Assembly: GCA_030445745.1 (NCBI GenBank)
Contig: JASUTE010000022.1
Coordinates: 1-30,918 of the forward strand
Direction of reading: 5' to 3'
Source of the DNA: Candidatus Cloacimonadota bacterium
GTDB taxonomy: Bacteria > Cloacimonadota > Cloacimonadia > Cloacimonadales > TCS61
DNA length: 30,918 bases
Of the stretch, positions 23,715-30,918 are shown in pieces. Position 1 is the stretch's first letter. Each line of letters begins with the position of its first letter. The position numbers and the translations under genes are program-made. The notes under the pieces were generated by a model that ran no database searches, was not told the DNA's origin, and worked only from the letters and a program-made list of their open reading frames with translations.

Positions 23715-25153
23715 TGTGAACCTCCTACCCGAATATTGCGGAATCTGGCTGTAGCACCTCCGTGGGTCATTCTGCCGCGCTGGCTTGGCTGGCCTTTACC
23801 ACAGTTTGTTACACCAAATGTTTGGAAGAAACGCTTGTCACAAATAGCATCTACACTATTCCAAAATTCGGGATTGTTAGATTTATACAGAACTTTTTTT
23901 AGGGGACGAATCTTTTTCCCGTTTTTTATTTCCCAAAACATATCTCCACCGAATTGGAAGTTTATCCGGTGTTGGTCGATAGAGAAACTACCACGGCCTT
24001 CAATATAAATACCATCTTTTGTATCAGCGATTAACTGCTGCGGGCTAAGCTCCTCTTTCCCTGGTTCCAAATACAAGTTAGGGATCCTATTTATCGGGAA
24101 ATCATAGTAATTGGTAGCTCGATTACAGCCACGGCTCATTTTCTGATCAATGAAGGGAGCGGTGGCGCGAGTAGTGCCATATTCGTTCAAAATGCCATCT
24201 TTCACGATATACCATTTTTGGTTGGGAACGCCATCATCATCATAACCAGCCGTTGCCAGGCCACGTTCCAATAGATTATCGGCCACAAAATTAACTATTT
24301 TGCTGCCATAGTGAAATTTTCCCAATTTTTCAGGTGTGGCAAAACTAATACCAGCATAATCTGCTTCCCAACCTAAAACTCTGTCCAATTCTGTTGGGTG
24401 ACCCACAGATTCATGCATAGTAAGCGCCATATGGAAAGGATCCAAGATAAGTGTACGACGTTTTTCCGGGCCTAAACTATCGGCTTTAACTTTCATAATA
24501 GCTTCTTCAGCAATCTTTTCGGCTTTTTCAATTAAATTCAGATTCTGAATATACTCCCAGCCAACTGCCTGACCGCCTGCACTGTAAGTTCTGGACTGAC
24601 TATCTTCCGCAGTAACTGCTGTGGCCATGAACATGGGTTCAATGTACACAGTTTCCAGATTTAAGCGAGTACCCAGGGTCGAACCAAAGAGTTTCTCATC
24701 TTTCCGGCTTTCCAATGTGAAAAGAGCCATCTTAATATCAGCATAGTTCAGCATGGTGCGATTAACTTCCATCATTAGCTCCACTTTTTGCGAAAGTGGT
24801 ACCTTAAAAGGATCGATACAATAAGGTGTTTTATAGGAATCGATGTAACTGCGCTCGGTGGCTAACTGTAAGCCTGAACCATGTTTAATTCGGGCAGATT
24901 GTTCTGCTATGGCGTAAGCCCGTTTTACAGTTTTAACTACAGCATCTTCACTAAAGATATTGCTATGAGCGAAGCCCCAGGCTCCTTTTTTGAAAATGCG
25001 GATACCATAACCGTGAAGTTGATTTAAAGAAGTGTCTTTTAGGCTCATATTGCGCAAATAAATATGTTCTGTTTGGCTTTTTTGAATGCGAATATCAGCG
25101 TAATCGGCACCTAAAGATTTGGCAGTATCCAGAGCTAATTCCAGATATTTCAT
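23711..25153 (-). CDS. tldD: TldD-family metalloprotease, catalytic subunit
   Basis: 480 residues, the usual TldD length. The zinc-binding motif HESVGH is at 247-252 in the context MALTMHESVGHPTELDRVLG. Other family signatures are GYGIRIFKKGAWGFAHSN near residue 48, FVADNLLERGLATAGYDDDG, and the C-terminal MTHGGATARFRNIRVGGS. It is the catalytic half of the TldD-TldE peptidase, in the cytoplasm. The ribosome binding site is TAAGGAGGT, near perfect. It is the first gene of the two-gene minus-strand operon; a candidate promoter lies at 25184-25212 and a terminator of the preceding gene at 25253-25282. Confidence 0.93.
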   Translation of the reverse strand: MKYLELALDTAKSLGADYADIRIQKSQTEHIYLRNMSLKDTSLNQLHGYGIRIFKKGAWGFAHSNIFSEDAVVKTVKRAYAIAEQSARIKHGSGLQLATERSYIDSYKTPYCIDPFKVPLSQKVELMMEVNRTMLNYADIKMALFTLESRKDEKLFGSTLGTRLNLETVYIEPMFMATAVTAEDSQSRTYSAGGQAVGWEYIQNLNLIEKAEKIAEEAIMKVKADSLGPEKRRTLILDPFHMALTMHESVGHPTELDRVLGWEADYAGISFATPEKLGKFHYGSKIVNFVADNLLERGLATAGYDDDGVPNQKWYIVKDGILNEYGTTRATAPFIDQKMSRGCNRATNYYDFPINRIPNLYLEPGKEELSPQQLIADTKDGIYIEGRGSFSIDQHRINFQFGGDMFWEIKNGKKIRPLKKVLYKSNNPEFWNSVDAICDKRFFQTFGVTNCGKGQPSQRGRMTHGGATARFRNIRVGGSQ

Positions 25154-25183
25154 GTTACCTCCTTAGGTATTTTTAATAGGTTG

Positions 25184-25212
25184 GAAACTAAAAAATCAGA
25201 CAGGTATGTCAA
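25184..25212 (-). promoter_or_regulatory. Candidate promoter of tldD-tldE
   Basis: On the minus strand TTGACA (25207-25212) is followed, 19 bases after its TTG, by TAGTTTC (25184-25190), close to the TAnnTTTG element of Bacteroidota-type promoters. Transcription would start near 25177, just ahead of the ribosome binding site at 25158-25167. There is no sigma-70 -10 at normal spacing. Confidence 0.45.
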
Positions 25213-25252
25213 GCGCAAGGTGTTACCAGATGTTATTAGTTGTAATTCCAAC

Positions 25253-25282
25253 AAAAAAGCACCTGCTGCAGCAGGTGCTTTT
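25253..25282 (-). terminator. Rho-independent terminator of the small membrane protein gene
   Basis: AAAAGCACCTGC (25255-25266) is a perfect inverted repeat of GCAGGTGCTTTT (25271-25282) around TGCA. On the minus strand the stem ends in TTTTTT, about 16 bases after the stop codon at 25298. It separates that gene from tldD. Confidence 0.85.
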
Positions 25283-25297
25283 AAGAACTTAACTTTT

Positions 25298-25636
25298 TTA
25301 CTCTACGGGAACTTCTTTTTTCTTGCCAAAGGGTTGGGCACGGAAAATAACAGCTGTAATAAGTTCAATTAGGAAACCAATAATCAATCCCACAATAAGT
25401 GCAAGTACCCCCTTTGCCATAACAACAGCCATTGGCAAGGTTACCACTACGCCCATGATGATGCCATGCAGCCACCAGGATATACGCAAAGCACTAATTC
25501 CTAATACAAAACCTAATAGGCCAGCTGTTAGGAAAATTTTCCAAAAGCCTAGGGCTGGTTTGAAAATTAAAGAAAATAGTAAACCTAAAATTAAACCAAC
25601 GATTGTAGCAATAATAACACGATTAGTTTTTAACAT
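25298..25636 (-). CDS. Small membrane protein of unknown function
   Basis: 112 residues with four probable membrane helices: VIIATIVGLILGLLFSLIF, IFLTAGLLGFVLGISAL, LHGIIMGVVVTLPMAVVM and LALIVGLIIGFLIELITAVI. The loops are short and the tail is basic then acidic (KKKEVPVE). Glycine-zipper-like GxxxG spacing occurs in helices 1 and 4, which suits tight helix packing or oligomers. The start codon ATG 25636 has GGAGGAGG upstream, and the gene has its own promoter candidate (25683-25712) and terminator, so it is a single-gene unit that is probably well expressed. I do not recognise the family. Confidence 0.8.
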   Translation of the reverse strand: MLKTNRVIIATIVGLILGLLFSLIFKPALGFWKIFLTAGLLGFVLGISALRISWWLHGIIMGVVVTLPMAVVMAKGVLALIVGLIIGFLIELITAVIFRAQPFGKKKEVPVE

Positions 25637-25682
25637 CTTTACCTCCTCCTTTGTTATGGAAATTTAATTATTTCCTAATGTA

Positions 25683-25712
25683 CAATATACTAATCTGATA
25701 GATATCTGGCAA
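25683..25712 (-). promoter_or_regulatory. Promoter of the small membrane protein gene
   Basis: On the minus strand TTGCCA (25707-25712), a 17-base spacer and TATATT (25684-25689) match sigma-70 at 5 of 6 positions each. The same bases also read TTG-N20-TATATTG, close to the Bacteroidota pattern. Transcription would start near 25677, giving a leader of about 40 bases. Confidence 0.6.
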
Positions 25713-25741
25713 ATATTTTTTTGTTTTTAACCAAAAAAAAT

Positions 25742-25778
25742 AAACTAGTTGTTAAAATATGCCTATTATTACTAGTTT
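25742..25778. repeat. 8-bp inverted repeat in the divergent region
   Basis: AAACTAGT (25742-25749) and ACTAGTTT (25771-25778) are perfect inverse copies 21 bases apart. They lie between the promoters of the small membrane protein (minus) and the endonuclease (plus). The A run before and T run after would suit a weak bidirectional hairpin; the spacing would also suit a two-site operator. Confidence 0.35.
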
Positions 25779-25818
25779 TTTACTCTCTATTTTCTTAAAT
25801 AAAATAGATAGATTTTTC

Positions 25819-25847
25819 TTGCCAAGTTTTATAATAAAGATAGGTTG
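25819..25847 (+). promoter_or_regulatory. Candidate promoter of the secreted endonuclease gene
   Basis: TTGCCA (25819-25824) is followed, 19 bases after its TTG, by TAGGTTG (25841-25847), like the TTG / TAnnTTTG pattern. A start near 25853 leaves just the ribosome binding site GAGGGAG (25862-25868) before the gene. A TATAAT at 25830-25835 has no partner -35 at usable spacing. Confidence 0.4.
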
Positions 25848-25874
25848 TCACAAAAGAGCGAGAGGGAGATGAGG

Positions 25875-26912
25875 ATGAGCAGGTATATTTTATTGATATT
25901 AGCGTTACTGTTGCTAGCTCAACTGGCAGCTCAAACAATTATAGGTGAAGGTTTGGTAGAGGAAGAGCTATTAAATTACGTAGTAGAAAACTATAAAACA
26001 AGCTCCACTTTGGGTTATACTAACTGCCGAGATGTCTTGTATTCCGAAATAGATTTGCAAGATGGAAATATTTTGGAGGGAATTTACTCTGGATATGCTA
26101 TTGAAATGGATTTGGAACAAGATCCCAGTAATTATGCATATCAAAATGACATAAACTGTGAACATAGTTGGCCGCAAAGTATGGGGGCCGGCAGTGAACC
26201 ACAGAAAAGTGATATGCATCATCTCTATCCTAGCCGGGCTCAAGTAAATTCATCACGGGGTAACTCTCCTTTCGCGGAAGTGGAAGATAGCCAAACTAAT
26301 AAGTGGTGGAAAAATGATTTCTATCTCATTGCCATTCCTCAGGAGGATATTGAGGACTATTCCGAGAGCGGTAATGACCAATTTGAACCACGCGAAATTG
26401 TAAAAGGAAATATTGCCCGTTCAATGTTTTATTTTTTTGCTATGTACCAGGATGCTGCTAACGAGAATTTTTGGCAGATACAAAAAGATGTTCTTTATGA
26501 TTGGCACTATGCCGATCCGGTAGATAGTAAAGAACAAGATCGTACTTGGGCAATTGCAGCATATCAGGATGATTGCCCTAATCCTTTTGTAGTAGATTCC
26601 ACTCTCGCTCGCCGGATCTGGTTTTATACTCCTACCAGTAACGATGAACAAGTTGTTACAGCACAACTATCTTTGCAGAATTATCCTAATCCTTTTAATC
26701 CACAGACTACCATTATTTTCAATATTCCCCAGCAACAAGAGGGAATTTTAAGCATCTATAATGTACGCGGACAGCAAATCTTAAGCAAGCAATTTTCAGC
26801 TGGTAAGCACCAATTTAGCTGGAATGGCCAGCAGTTAGCTTCGGGTGTGTATTTCTATAAGTTGGAAACATCTTCGGCTGTACTTTGCAAAAAGATGTTA
26901 CTATTGAAATAG
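25875..26912 (+). CDS. Secreted endonuclease I-family nuclease with type IX sorting domain
   Basis: About 345 residues from ATG 25875 (ATG 25869, two codons earlier, is equally possible). The signal peptide is MSRYILLILALLLLAQLAAQ. The catalytic part (about 25-255) belongs to the endonuclease I family (PF04231, beta-beta-alpha metal fold): NCEHSWPQSMG and SDMHHLYPSRAQVNSSRGN are the two active-site blocks, with WAIAAYQDD and VVDSTLARRIWF beyond. These enzymes cut DNA or RNA non-specifically, probably for nutrient gain outside the cell. The last 80 residues are a T9SS sorting domain: [41 protein letters not shown], and the end KKMLLLK. This matches the end of the broken gene at 1542-1817 and implies export through SprA. 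Confidence 0.9.
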   Translation: MSRYILLILALLLLAQLAAQTIIGEGLVEEELLNYVVENYKTSSTLGYTNCRDVLYSEIDLQDGNILEGIYSGYAIEMDLEQDPSNYAYQNDINCEHSWPQSMGAGSEPQKSDMHHLYPSRAQVNSSRGNSPFAEVEDSQTNKWWKNDFYLIAIPQEDIEDYSESGNDQFEPREIVKGNIARSMFYFFAMYQDAANENFWQIQKDVLYDWHYADPVDSKEQDRTWAIAAYQDDCPNPFVVDSTLARRIWFYTPTSNDEQVVTAQLSLQNYPNPFNPQTTIIFNIPQQQEGILSIYNVRGQQILSKQFSAGKHQFSWNGQQLASGVYFYKLETSSAVLCKKMLLLK

Positions 26913-26955
26913 TATCAATTATCCTATGGCTAATCGGACTAAGCTTTAAATAAGA

Positions 26956-29862
26956 TTATTCTTTTTCTAAAAGTAGTATAGGTCTGGTAACTCCGGCTCG
27001 AATTTGTGTGTGTCCATTCAAATACGCCCATTTTTCATCTTGCATCTGTAAAAATTCTTTGTATTTACTGTCCATTTGGAAGTTGCCAAAACCTTCTGTT
27101 ATGATCAGTGGGTAAGGTATTTTTTCATTACCAGTTAAAGCAACCCCTATCTCTTCTGCTAAGAATTTGGTAAGGTCTTTATTGTTGATAGAAGCTGCGA
27201 TAATACCTTTAACTTTTAGTTCTTCAGCTTTTTTTAGGAAGGCCAGATCGATTTGGTCTGGGTAAACAATAATATTTTCCCCGCTGCAGTTAGTTAATTC
27301 CGATTTTTCTTTTATAAAATGTAATTTCCCGCTGTTTTCTGAGCCAAAACCTATAATACCTTGAAGGCGGAAACCATCAAATTCCAAAGTAGCAGAATTA
27401 CCTTCTTCTACCTCTACTATCTTCCCATTCAGATGAGAGTGTTTTTCAAACGGATCTTTATCGTATTGGATGGTAACAGTACCATTTTTTTCGTCGATAT
27501 TGGTGACAGTGCCAGTGCTAGGTGCTTGAATGGAGAGGTTGAATTTATTTACTTTGGTATTGTCTTCGGTATTTGCAATAACATCGATGAGTCGGGAAGC
27601 CAAAATATCGCCAGCATAAACAAAATCTCCTTCTTTTATCTTCAGGTAGCGCTTAATTTTTTCCGGTTCGAGCTTCATCTTTTGGGCGACTTTCACTTTA
27701 ACCGGGTTAGTGGAATAATCCTGAATTTCGCGTAAAATAATGGTACCAGCATCATAATTGATTTTTTCCACTCGGCCACGTACTGGTGAATCGTAGATAT
27801 AATTTTGAATATTCATCTCTTCCAGCAGGTTTTTGCGCTTAATTTCCACAATGCGCTGGCCTATTTTTATCTCGTCACCTTCTTGTACTTTCAATGAGTT
27901 TTCAATATTTTCCCGCGAAATTTTCAGATGAGTCTTATCGAAAAGAGTTATGATATAAACTTTCGGTGGGTCGTATACATTTTTACCTATCACATCGCCT
28001 GGTTTTACTTTCTGACCTGGTTCTACCAATATTTCACCAGGATAGGGTAGAGAAATTTTTTTTCTCAACAATCCTTTTCCCACTTTTTTGCTGGGAATAA
28101 AATCGTTAAAACTTGATTCTAAATTTGTGATTTGAGATAAATCATATAGTTCAGGACTGAAAGTGTGTCGTTGGTCTGGTATACTCCCATCTATCAAAAT
28201 TGGAAGTTGGGTTTCAAATTCAAACTCATTTTTATCACCATCAAGTTTGAAATTATTGAAAAGCTCTATACGGATCTTACTTTTTTGGTTGATAGGGAAA
28301 TATTTGGAGTTTCCTACCTGGATTTTATGAGGTTCTGAATCATCAATCTGTAAAGAAAGCAATGTCTTATTGGGACGCCATTTTTTGCCAAATGGGCGGA
28401 TAATGATGCCGATTTTTTCGATACATTCATTTAGAAGTAGCTGGGTAGCTAATTCTTTGTCGGCATAGCTCAATATTCCCATATGTGGACTTAAAAAATT
28501 GCGATCTTTCCAAATATGGGTTATGCCTTCTGGTTTGAAGCCGGTATTCATTATTTCCAAAACCTGCTGATTGTTTTTTGCATGTGCCATTACTCCACCG
28601 CTGGCAAGAAGAATGTCGATATCTTCCATATGAAAATAGCGTTTTTCATTTTCCTTTTCAAAGTAAAAAGTCTCATTTATTTTTTCAGATAACATAGTTT
28701 GCTTTAAGCTATCCAAAAAGCCGATTTCTTCTGTATTGAAGTTCATTTGGAAATGTTGTTCTCGGCTGAGTTCAATTGCTATCTTGGCAATTGCATGTTC
28801 TATGGCCAGTTGGGCATTATCTTGTGGAACATAGGTGGGATACAGCATTTTGTTCGAAATATAGTTGCGAATATAGTTTTCATCCAGATCTGCTGGTAGT
28901 AGCTCTTGTAATTTGGAGAAGCCGGCATCTTTGGCTACATTGGAAATACTGTAACTCATACCGTAATTGGCGCTTACAGTACGGAAATATTCGCCTAAGA
29001 TATTGGAAAAAATATCGGTTGTAGCACCGCCAATATCAACTGCCAGCAAGTTTTTATCCAAGGTCTCACTTAACATTTTCAGTGATTCTATTACACCCAA
29101 AGGTGTGGGAATAATTGGCTGAGAGGTCTTTTGCTTAAGTAAAGAGTATCCCGGAGCTTGTTCCATTACATTTTCCATAAAAAGCTGATGAATTTTCTGC
29201 CGCGCTGGTTCCAGGTTTTCCTCTTGCATGGTGGGCCGGATGTTGGGAACGAATTCTAGCTGGAAATTATCTTTCAATACACCTTCTATAAAGGACCGGG
29301 CTTTAACATTTCCGGCAAAAACAAGCGGAATTTTGGTTTTCTCGCCAAATTTGGGGCTGGGCTTAGCCAGTTGCAAAATTTCGGCTAATCTTAGCAGCGA
29401 AGAAACATTTCCATCATCTATTCCACCAGCCATCAAAATGATATCCGGATGCAAAATATGCATTGTTTGCATTTGCTGCAAAGCTGTACGTTTATCATCT
29501 ATGGCAAAGGTATCTAAAATTACACCGCCAGCTCCAAAAGCAGTTCTTTTCCCACTGCTAGCAGAATCGAACAGGGTGAGGCCTATCACCAAAATCTGCA
29601 AACCTCCGCCAGCACTGCTAGTGGAATAATATTTTACCTCTTGCTTAAAATTACCATCTGCATCTAGCAATTTAGAGTTACTCTGTTTTTCTAATTCCTG
29701 TACAGTTTGTTTTATAGCAATATTTACATCTTCATCTGGTTTTTCTACAGTAGTGGGGTAATTGGCAATAGCTGCAATTTGATATTTTGAATCTATATGC
29801 TTTAATAAAATAGCTTTAGTAGTAGTACTACCGACATCTGTTATTATTATATCTGCTGGCAT
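26956..29862 (-). CDS. glmL: GlmL/MutL-family protein with long beta-rich C-terminal extension
   Basis: 968 residues. The N-terminal 470 are the GlmL/MutL ASKHA-type ATPase seen beside coenzyme-B12-dependent glutamate mutase and related aminomutases: DVGSTTTKAILLK at residues 9-21, YYSTSSAGGGLQ, ILMAGGIDDGN, VFAGNVKAR, and LAVDIGGATTDIFS (phosphate 2). GlmL is usually about 460 residues and is thought to reactivate or chaperone the mutase. Here another 500 residues follow: barrel-sandwich-like hairpins (ILVEPGQKVKPGDVIGKN near 605, DSPVRGRVEKIN near 690, IQAPSTGTVTNIDEKNGTV near 777), then an alpha/beta end domain (about 864-968) with VKGIIAASINNKDL. The ribosome binding site is GGAGG. A TTGACA at 29904-29909 on the minus strand is too close to be a normal -35. 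No mutase gene is in the window, so the partner is unknown. Confidence 0.85.
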   Translation of the reverse strand: MPADIIITDVGSTTTKAILLKHIDSKYQIAAIANYPTTVEKPDEDVNIAIKQTVQELEKQSNSKLLDADGNFKQEVKYYSTSSAGGGLQILVIGLTLFDSASSGKRTAFGAGGVILDTFAIDDKRTALQQMQTMHILHPDIILMAGGIDDGNVSSLLRLAEILQLAKPSPKFGEKTKIPLVFAGNVKARSFIEGVLKDNFQLEFVPNIRPTMQEENLEPARQKIHQLFMENVMEQAPGYSLLKQKTSQPIIPTPLGVIESLKMLSETLDKNLLAVDIGGATTDIFSNILGEYFRTVSANYGMSYSISNVAKDAGFSKLQELLPADLDENYIRNYISNKMLYPTYVPQDNAQLAIEHAIAKIAIELSREQHFQMNFNTEEIGFLDSLKQTMLSEKINETFYFEKENEKRYFHMEDIDILLASGGVMAHAKNNQQVLEIMNTGFKPEGITHIWKDRNFLSPHMGILSYADKELATQLLLNECIEKIGIIIRPFGKKWRPNKTLLSLQIDDSEPHKIQVGNSKYFPINQKSKIRIELFNNFKLDGDKNEFEFETQLPILIDGSIPDQRHTFSPELYDLSQITNLESSFNDFIPSKKVGKGLLRKKISLPYPGEILVEPGQKVKPGDVIGKNVYDPPKVYIITLFDKTHLKISRENIENSLKVQEGDEIKIGQRIVEIKRKNLLEEMNIQNYIYDSPVRGRVEKINYDAGTIILREIQDYSTNPVKVKVAQKMKLEPEKIKRYLKIKEGDFVYAGDILASRLIDVIANTEDNTKVNKFNLSIQAPSTGTVTNIDEKNGTVTIQYDKDPFEKHSHLNGKIVEVEEGNSATLEFDGFRLQGIIGFGSENSGKLHFIKEKSELTNCSGENIIVYPDQIDLAFLKKAEELKVKGIIAASINNKDLTKFLAEEIGVALTGNEKIPYPLIITEGFGNFQMDSKYKEFLQMQDEKWAYLNGHTQIRAGVTRPILLLEKE

Positions 29863-30284
29863 ACTTGCCTCCTTTTTTTAAATTAAGAATATAAGGATAC
29901 ATCTGTCAAGCCAAATTTGTTTCTATAATGCTCTGCAACAAGATAAGTGCAAGAATAAAATTATTTTAATCTATTGTCTAATGAAGATCTTCTATTTTTA
30001 TTATGAACACAGCTACCTAAAGCATTAGTCCATGCAGAGCTAGTTTCTACTAGAGGTTTCTGGTTAGAATCTACATTATTTTACTATTTCGAGTAATTTT
30101 TTGCTCAACTTCAGTGGTAATTGTCCTGTAATTTTATCATAATTTTCATGAATACGTTTTCTTTTAAAAAAAGTATAATTAGGCTGCATCACTACAAATC
30201 CTTTTCTTGTACAGGAATCTTTCTCAGATAAAATCAGTATTACTTCAAAAGCCACGTTTTTTTAGGAAAATTCCTCTATCGGAT
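29863..30284. other. Intergenic stretch without a convincing gene
   Basis: It is AT-rich and broken by stops in all frames apart from one 59-codon frame on the minus strand (30076-30255), described separately. CTCTGCA (about 29932) and TGCAGAG (about 30033) are inverse copies 100 bases apart, which is likely chance. Confidence 0.5.
30076..30255 (-). pseudogene. Short frame, possible gene remnant
   Basis: A 59-codon frame on the minus strand from GTG 30255 to TAA 30076, directly preceded by an in-frame TAA and without a ribosome binding site. The translation is lysine- and aromatic-rich (RKGFVVMQPNYTFFKRKRI, then PLKLSKKLLEIVK) and more protein-like than random frames in such AT-rich DNA. It may be the tail of a decayed gene or a small open frame by chance. 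No family is recognised. Confidence 0.25.
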
Positions 30285-30416
30285 TTGGGGAACCAAGCTG
30301 TTCGATAACCTATCGGGTTAGTGGGTGAATGGTAGAATATATTAAATATTAACCACCTGCTTTAGCGGGTGGCATAAGATGGAGAGGAAAAAAATAAAAA
30401 CCGTTTCAACGGTTTG
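30285..30416 (+). repeat. Hairpin repeat unit 1
   Basis: Three parts: a divergent lead-in (30285-30350), hairpin CCACCTGC-TTTA-GCGGGTGG (30353-30372), and hairpin AAACCGTTTCAACGGTTT (30398-30415). The lead-in resembles units 2 and 3 (TTTGGGG, ACCAAG, GTTC-ATAAC, CGGGT) but has drifted. It is the first of three related units. Confidence 0.8.
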
Positions 30417-30505
30417 GGAGGATTGTGGACGTCTGGTGCTATAGTGGTACCACCAGTTTCCCCAGTGAAATGTTAAGAAATTTCACGGGATAAAAAACTG
30501 GTGGT
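30417..30505 (+). repeat. Inter-unit module with a long hairpin
   Basis: 30425-30459 contains a GTGG..CG..GGTGCTAT..GT..CCACCA..TTT module that recurs at 30768-30803 after unit 3. From 30449 to 30505 a long imperfect hairpin forms: ACCACCAGTTT (30449-30459) with AAACTGGTGGT (30495-30505), and inside it CCC-AGTGAAAT with ATTTCAC-GGG. It interrupts the otherwise regular spacing between units 1 and 2. Confidence 0.75.
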
Positions 30506-30632
30506 TTGGGAAAACCAAGACGTTCTATAACTTACCGGGTCAGTTGGTGTCTGGTACAAGATATCATTAACCACCTGCTTGAGCGGGTGGGCTAAGCTGG
30601 AAAGGGAAAATATAAAACCGTTTCAATGGTTT
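30505..30632 (+). repeat. Hairpin repeat unit 2
   Basis: A lead-in with GACGTTCTATAACTTA and GTGTCTGGTACAAGATAT (30547-30564), then hairpin CCACCTGC-TTGA-GCGGGTGG (30571-30590), then AAACCGTTTCAATGGTTT (30615-30632), where a C-to-T change keeps pairing as a G-U wobble. ACCAAGAC and GTCTGGT in the lead-in can also pair, with one bulge. Confidence 0.85.
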
Positions 30633-30760
30633 GGGGGAATCAAGACGTTCTATAACTTAACTGGCTAGCGGGTGTCTGGTACAAGATATTATTAACCACC
30701 GGCTTGAGCCGGTGGTAATGAATGAAAAAGAAAAGTACAAAAAACCGTTTCAACGGTTTT
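30630..30760 (+). repeat. Hairpin repeat unit 3
   Basis: It follows unit 2 directly with a period of 125 bases, sharing GACGTTCTATAACTTA and GTGTCTGGTACAAGATAT (30672-30689). Its first hairpin is CCACCGGC-TTGA-GCCGGTGG (30696-30715): the T-G pair of units 1 and 2 is now G-C through changes on both arms. Its second hairpin is AAAACCGTTTCAACGGTTTT (30741-30760). Confidence 0.85.
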
Positions 30761-30767
30761 ATTTGCT

Positions 30768-30807
30768 GTGGTCGGTAGGTGCTATCGTATCGCCACCATT
30801 TTTTTGC
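30768..30807 (+). repeat. Second copy of the inter-unit module, ending in a T run
   Basis: GTGG..CG..GGTGCTAT..GT..CCACCA..TTT matches the module at 30425-30459. The GTGG and CCAC ends can pair, and a run of seven Ts follows at once, so it might stop a transcript running through the array. Confidence 0.55.
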
Positions 30808-30903
30808 CAGCATTTTTCAGCTTGACATAACCCAAACAAATTACTCTAAATGCCATAGGATCAAGAATGAAAGAAGCTGATAGGAGCACGAGAGGAGAGT
30901 TAT

Positions 30904-30918
30904 ATGCCTAAGTTTTCA
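30904..30918 (+). CDS. Start of a gene cut by the window edge
   Basis: ATG 30904 follows GAGGAGAG at good spacing, and the first five codons read MPKFS before the window ends. Five residues cannot identify a family. TTGACA at 30823-30828 may be part of its promoter. Lying just after an array of hairpin repeats, a REP-associated (RAYT, IS200-like) transposase is a reasonable suspicion, not a call. Confidence 0.5.

Noticed and set aside
22573-24008. Plus-strand frames opposite tldE and tldD
   Set aside because: Antisense shadows; the minus-strand genes have full family motifs and strong ribosome binding sites.
25830-25835. TATAAT as the -10 of a sigma-70 promoter for the endonuclease gene
   Set aside because: No acceptable -35 lies 16-18 bases upstream; the TTGCCA is only 5 bases away. 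The TTG-N19-TAGGTTG reading fits the leader better.
30285-30807. CRISPR array
   Set aside because: The units are about 125 bases, conserved over most of their length, contain multiple hairpins, and have no regular unique spacers of 30-40 bases; no cas gene is nearby.

Overview
The window reads like a low-GC, Gram-negative anaerobe of the FCB (Fibrobacterota-Chlorobiota-Bacteroidota) radiation. A Cloacimonadota (Cloacimonas-like) bacterium is the best guess. The pointers are two secreted proteins with the NYPNPFNP-type C-terminal sorting domain of type IX secretion, a SprA-like giant outer-membrane protein, a long GlmL/MutL-type protein as found in amino-acid fermenters, a clostridial-type ferredoxin, and promoters that look more like the TTG / TAnnTTTG pattern of that radiation than classical sigma-70 sites. 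The taxonomic call is inference; there is no rRNA or marker-gene comparison here.

Layout. Bases 1-1817 are AT-rich and decayed: the tail of a propeller-like protein, then a secreted beta-helix protein split by an out-of-frame junction, with an intact sorting domain at its end. A bidirectional terminator and a tRNA-Arg(CCU) on the minus strand follow. Bases 2132-6703 hold an M20 amidohydrolase, an EamA transporter, a small acidic protein on the minus strand, an unknown anchored protein and TatD. A 56-residue ferredoxin sits at 6776-6946, followed by a terminator and then coaX. Bases 7839-13943 encode the SprA-like T9SS translocon.

Bases 14007-18849 form a compact Mce/Mla-type lipid-transport operon: the MCE protein, a 705-residue lipoprotein that appears to fuse a PqiC-like auxiliary domain to an outer-membrane beta-barrel, a permease carrying its own STAS domain, and the ATPase. 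A zinc metallopeptidase, a Mut7-C family protein and a VirK-like exported protein follow on the same strand (18884-20508). A BioD/DRTGG protein on the minus strand then shares a 210-bp divergent region with a small membrane protein that resembles a detached protein-kinase N-lobe; that region has a sigma-54-like promoter and an upstream dyad. TldD and TldE (minus strand) come next, then a small membrane protein, a T9SS-targeted endonuclease I, and the 968-residue GlmL-like protein (minus strand).

The last kilobase has no convincing complete gene. It holds a mosaic array of hairpin repeats of about 125 bp with compensatory base changes, just upstream of a gene that starts 15 bases before the window ends. 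The strongest leads are the lipoprotein-barrel fusion in the MCE operon, the orphan kinase-like lobe with its sigma-54-type control region, and the structured repeat array.
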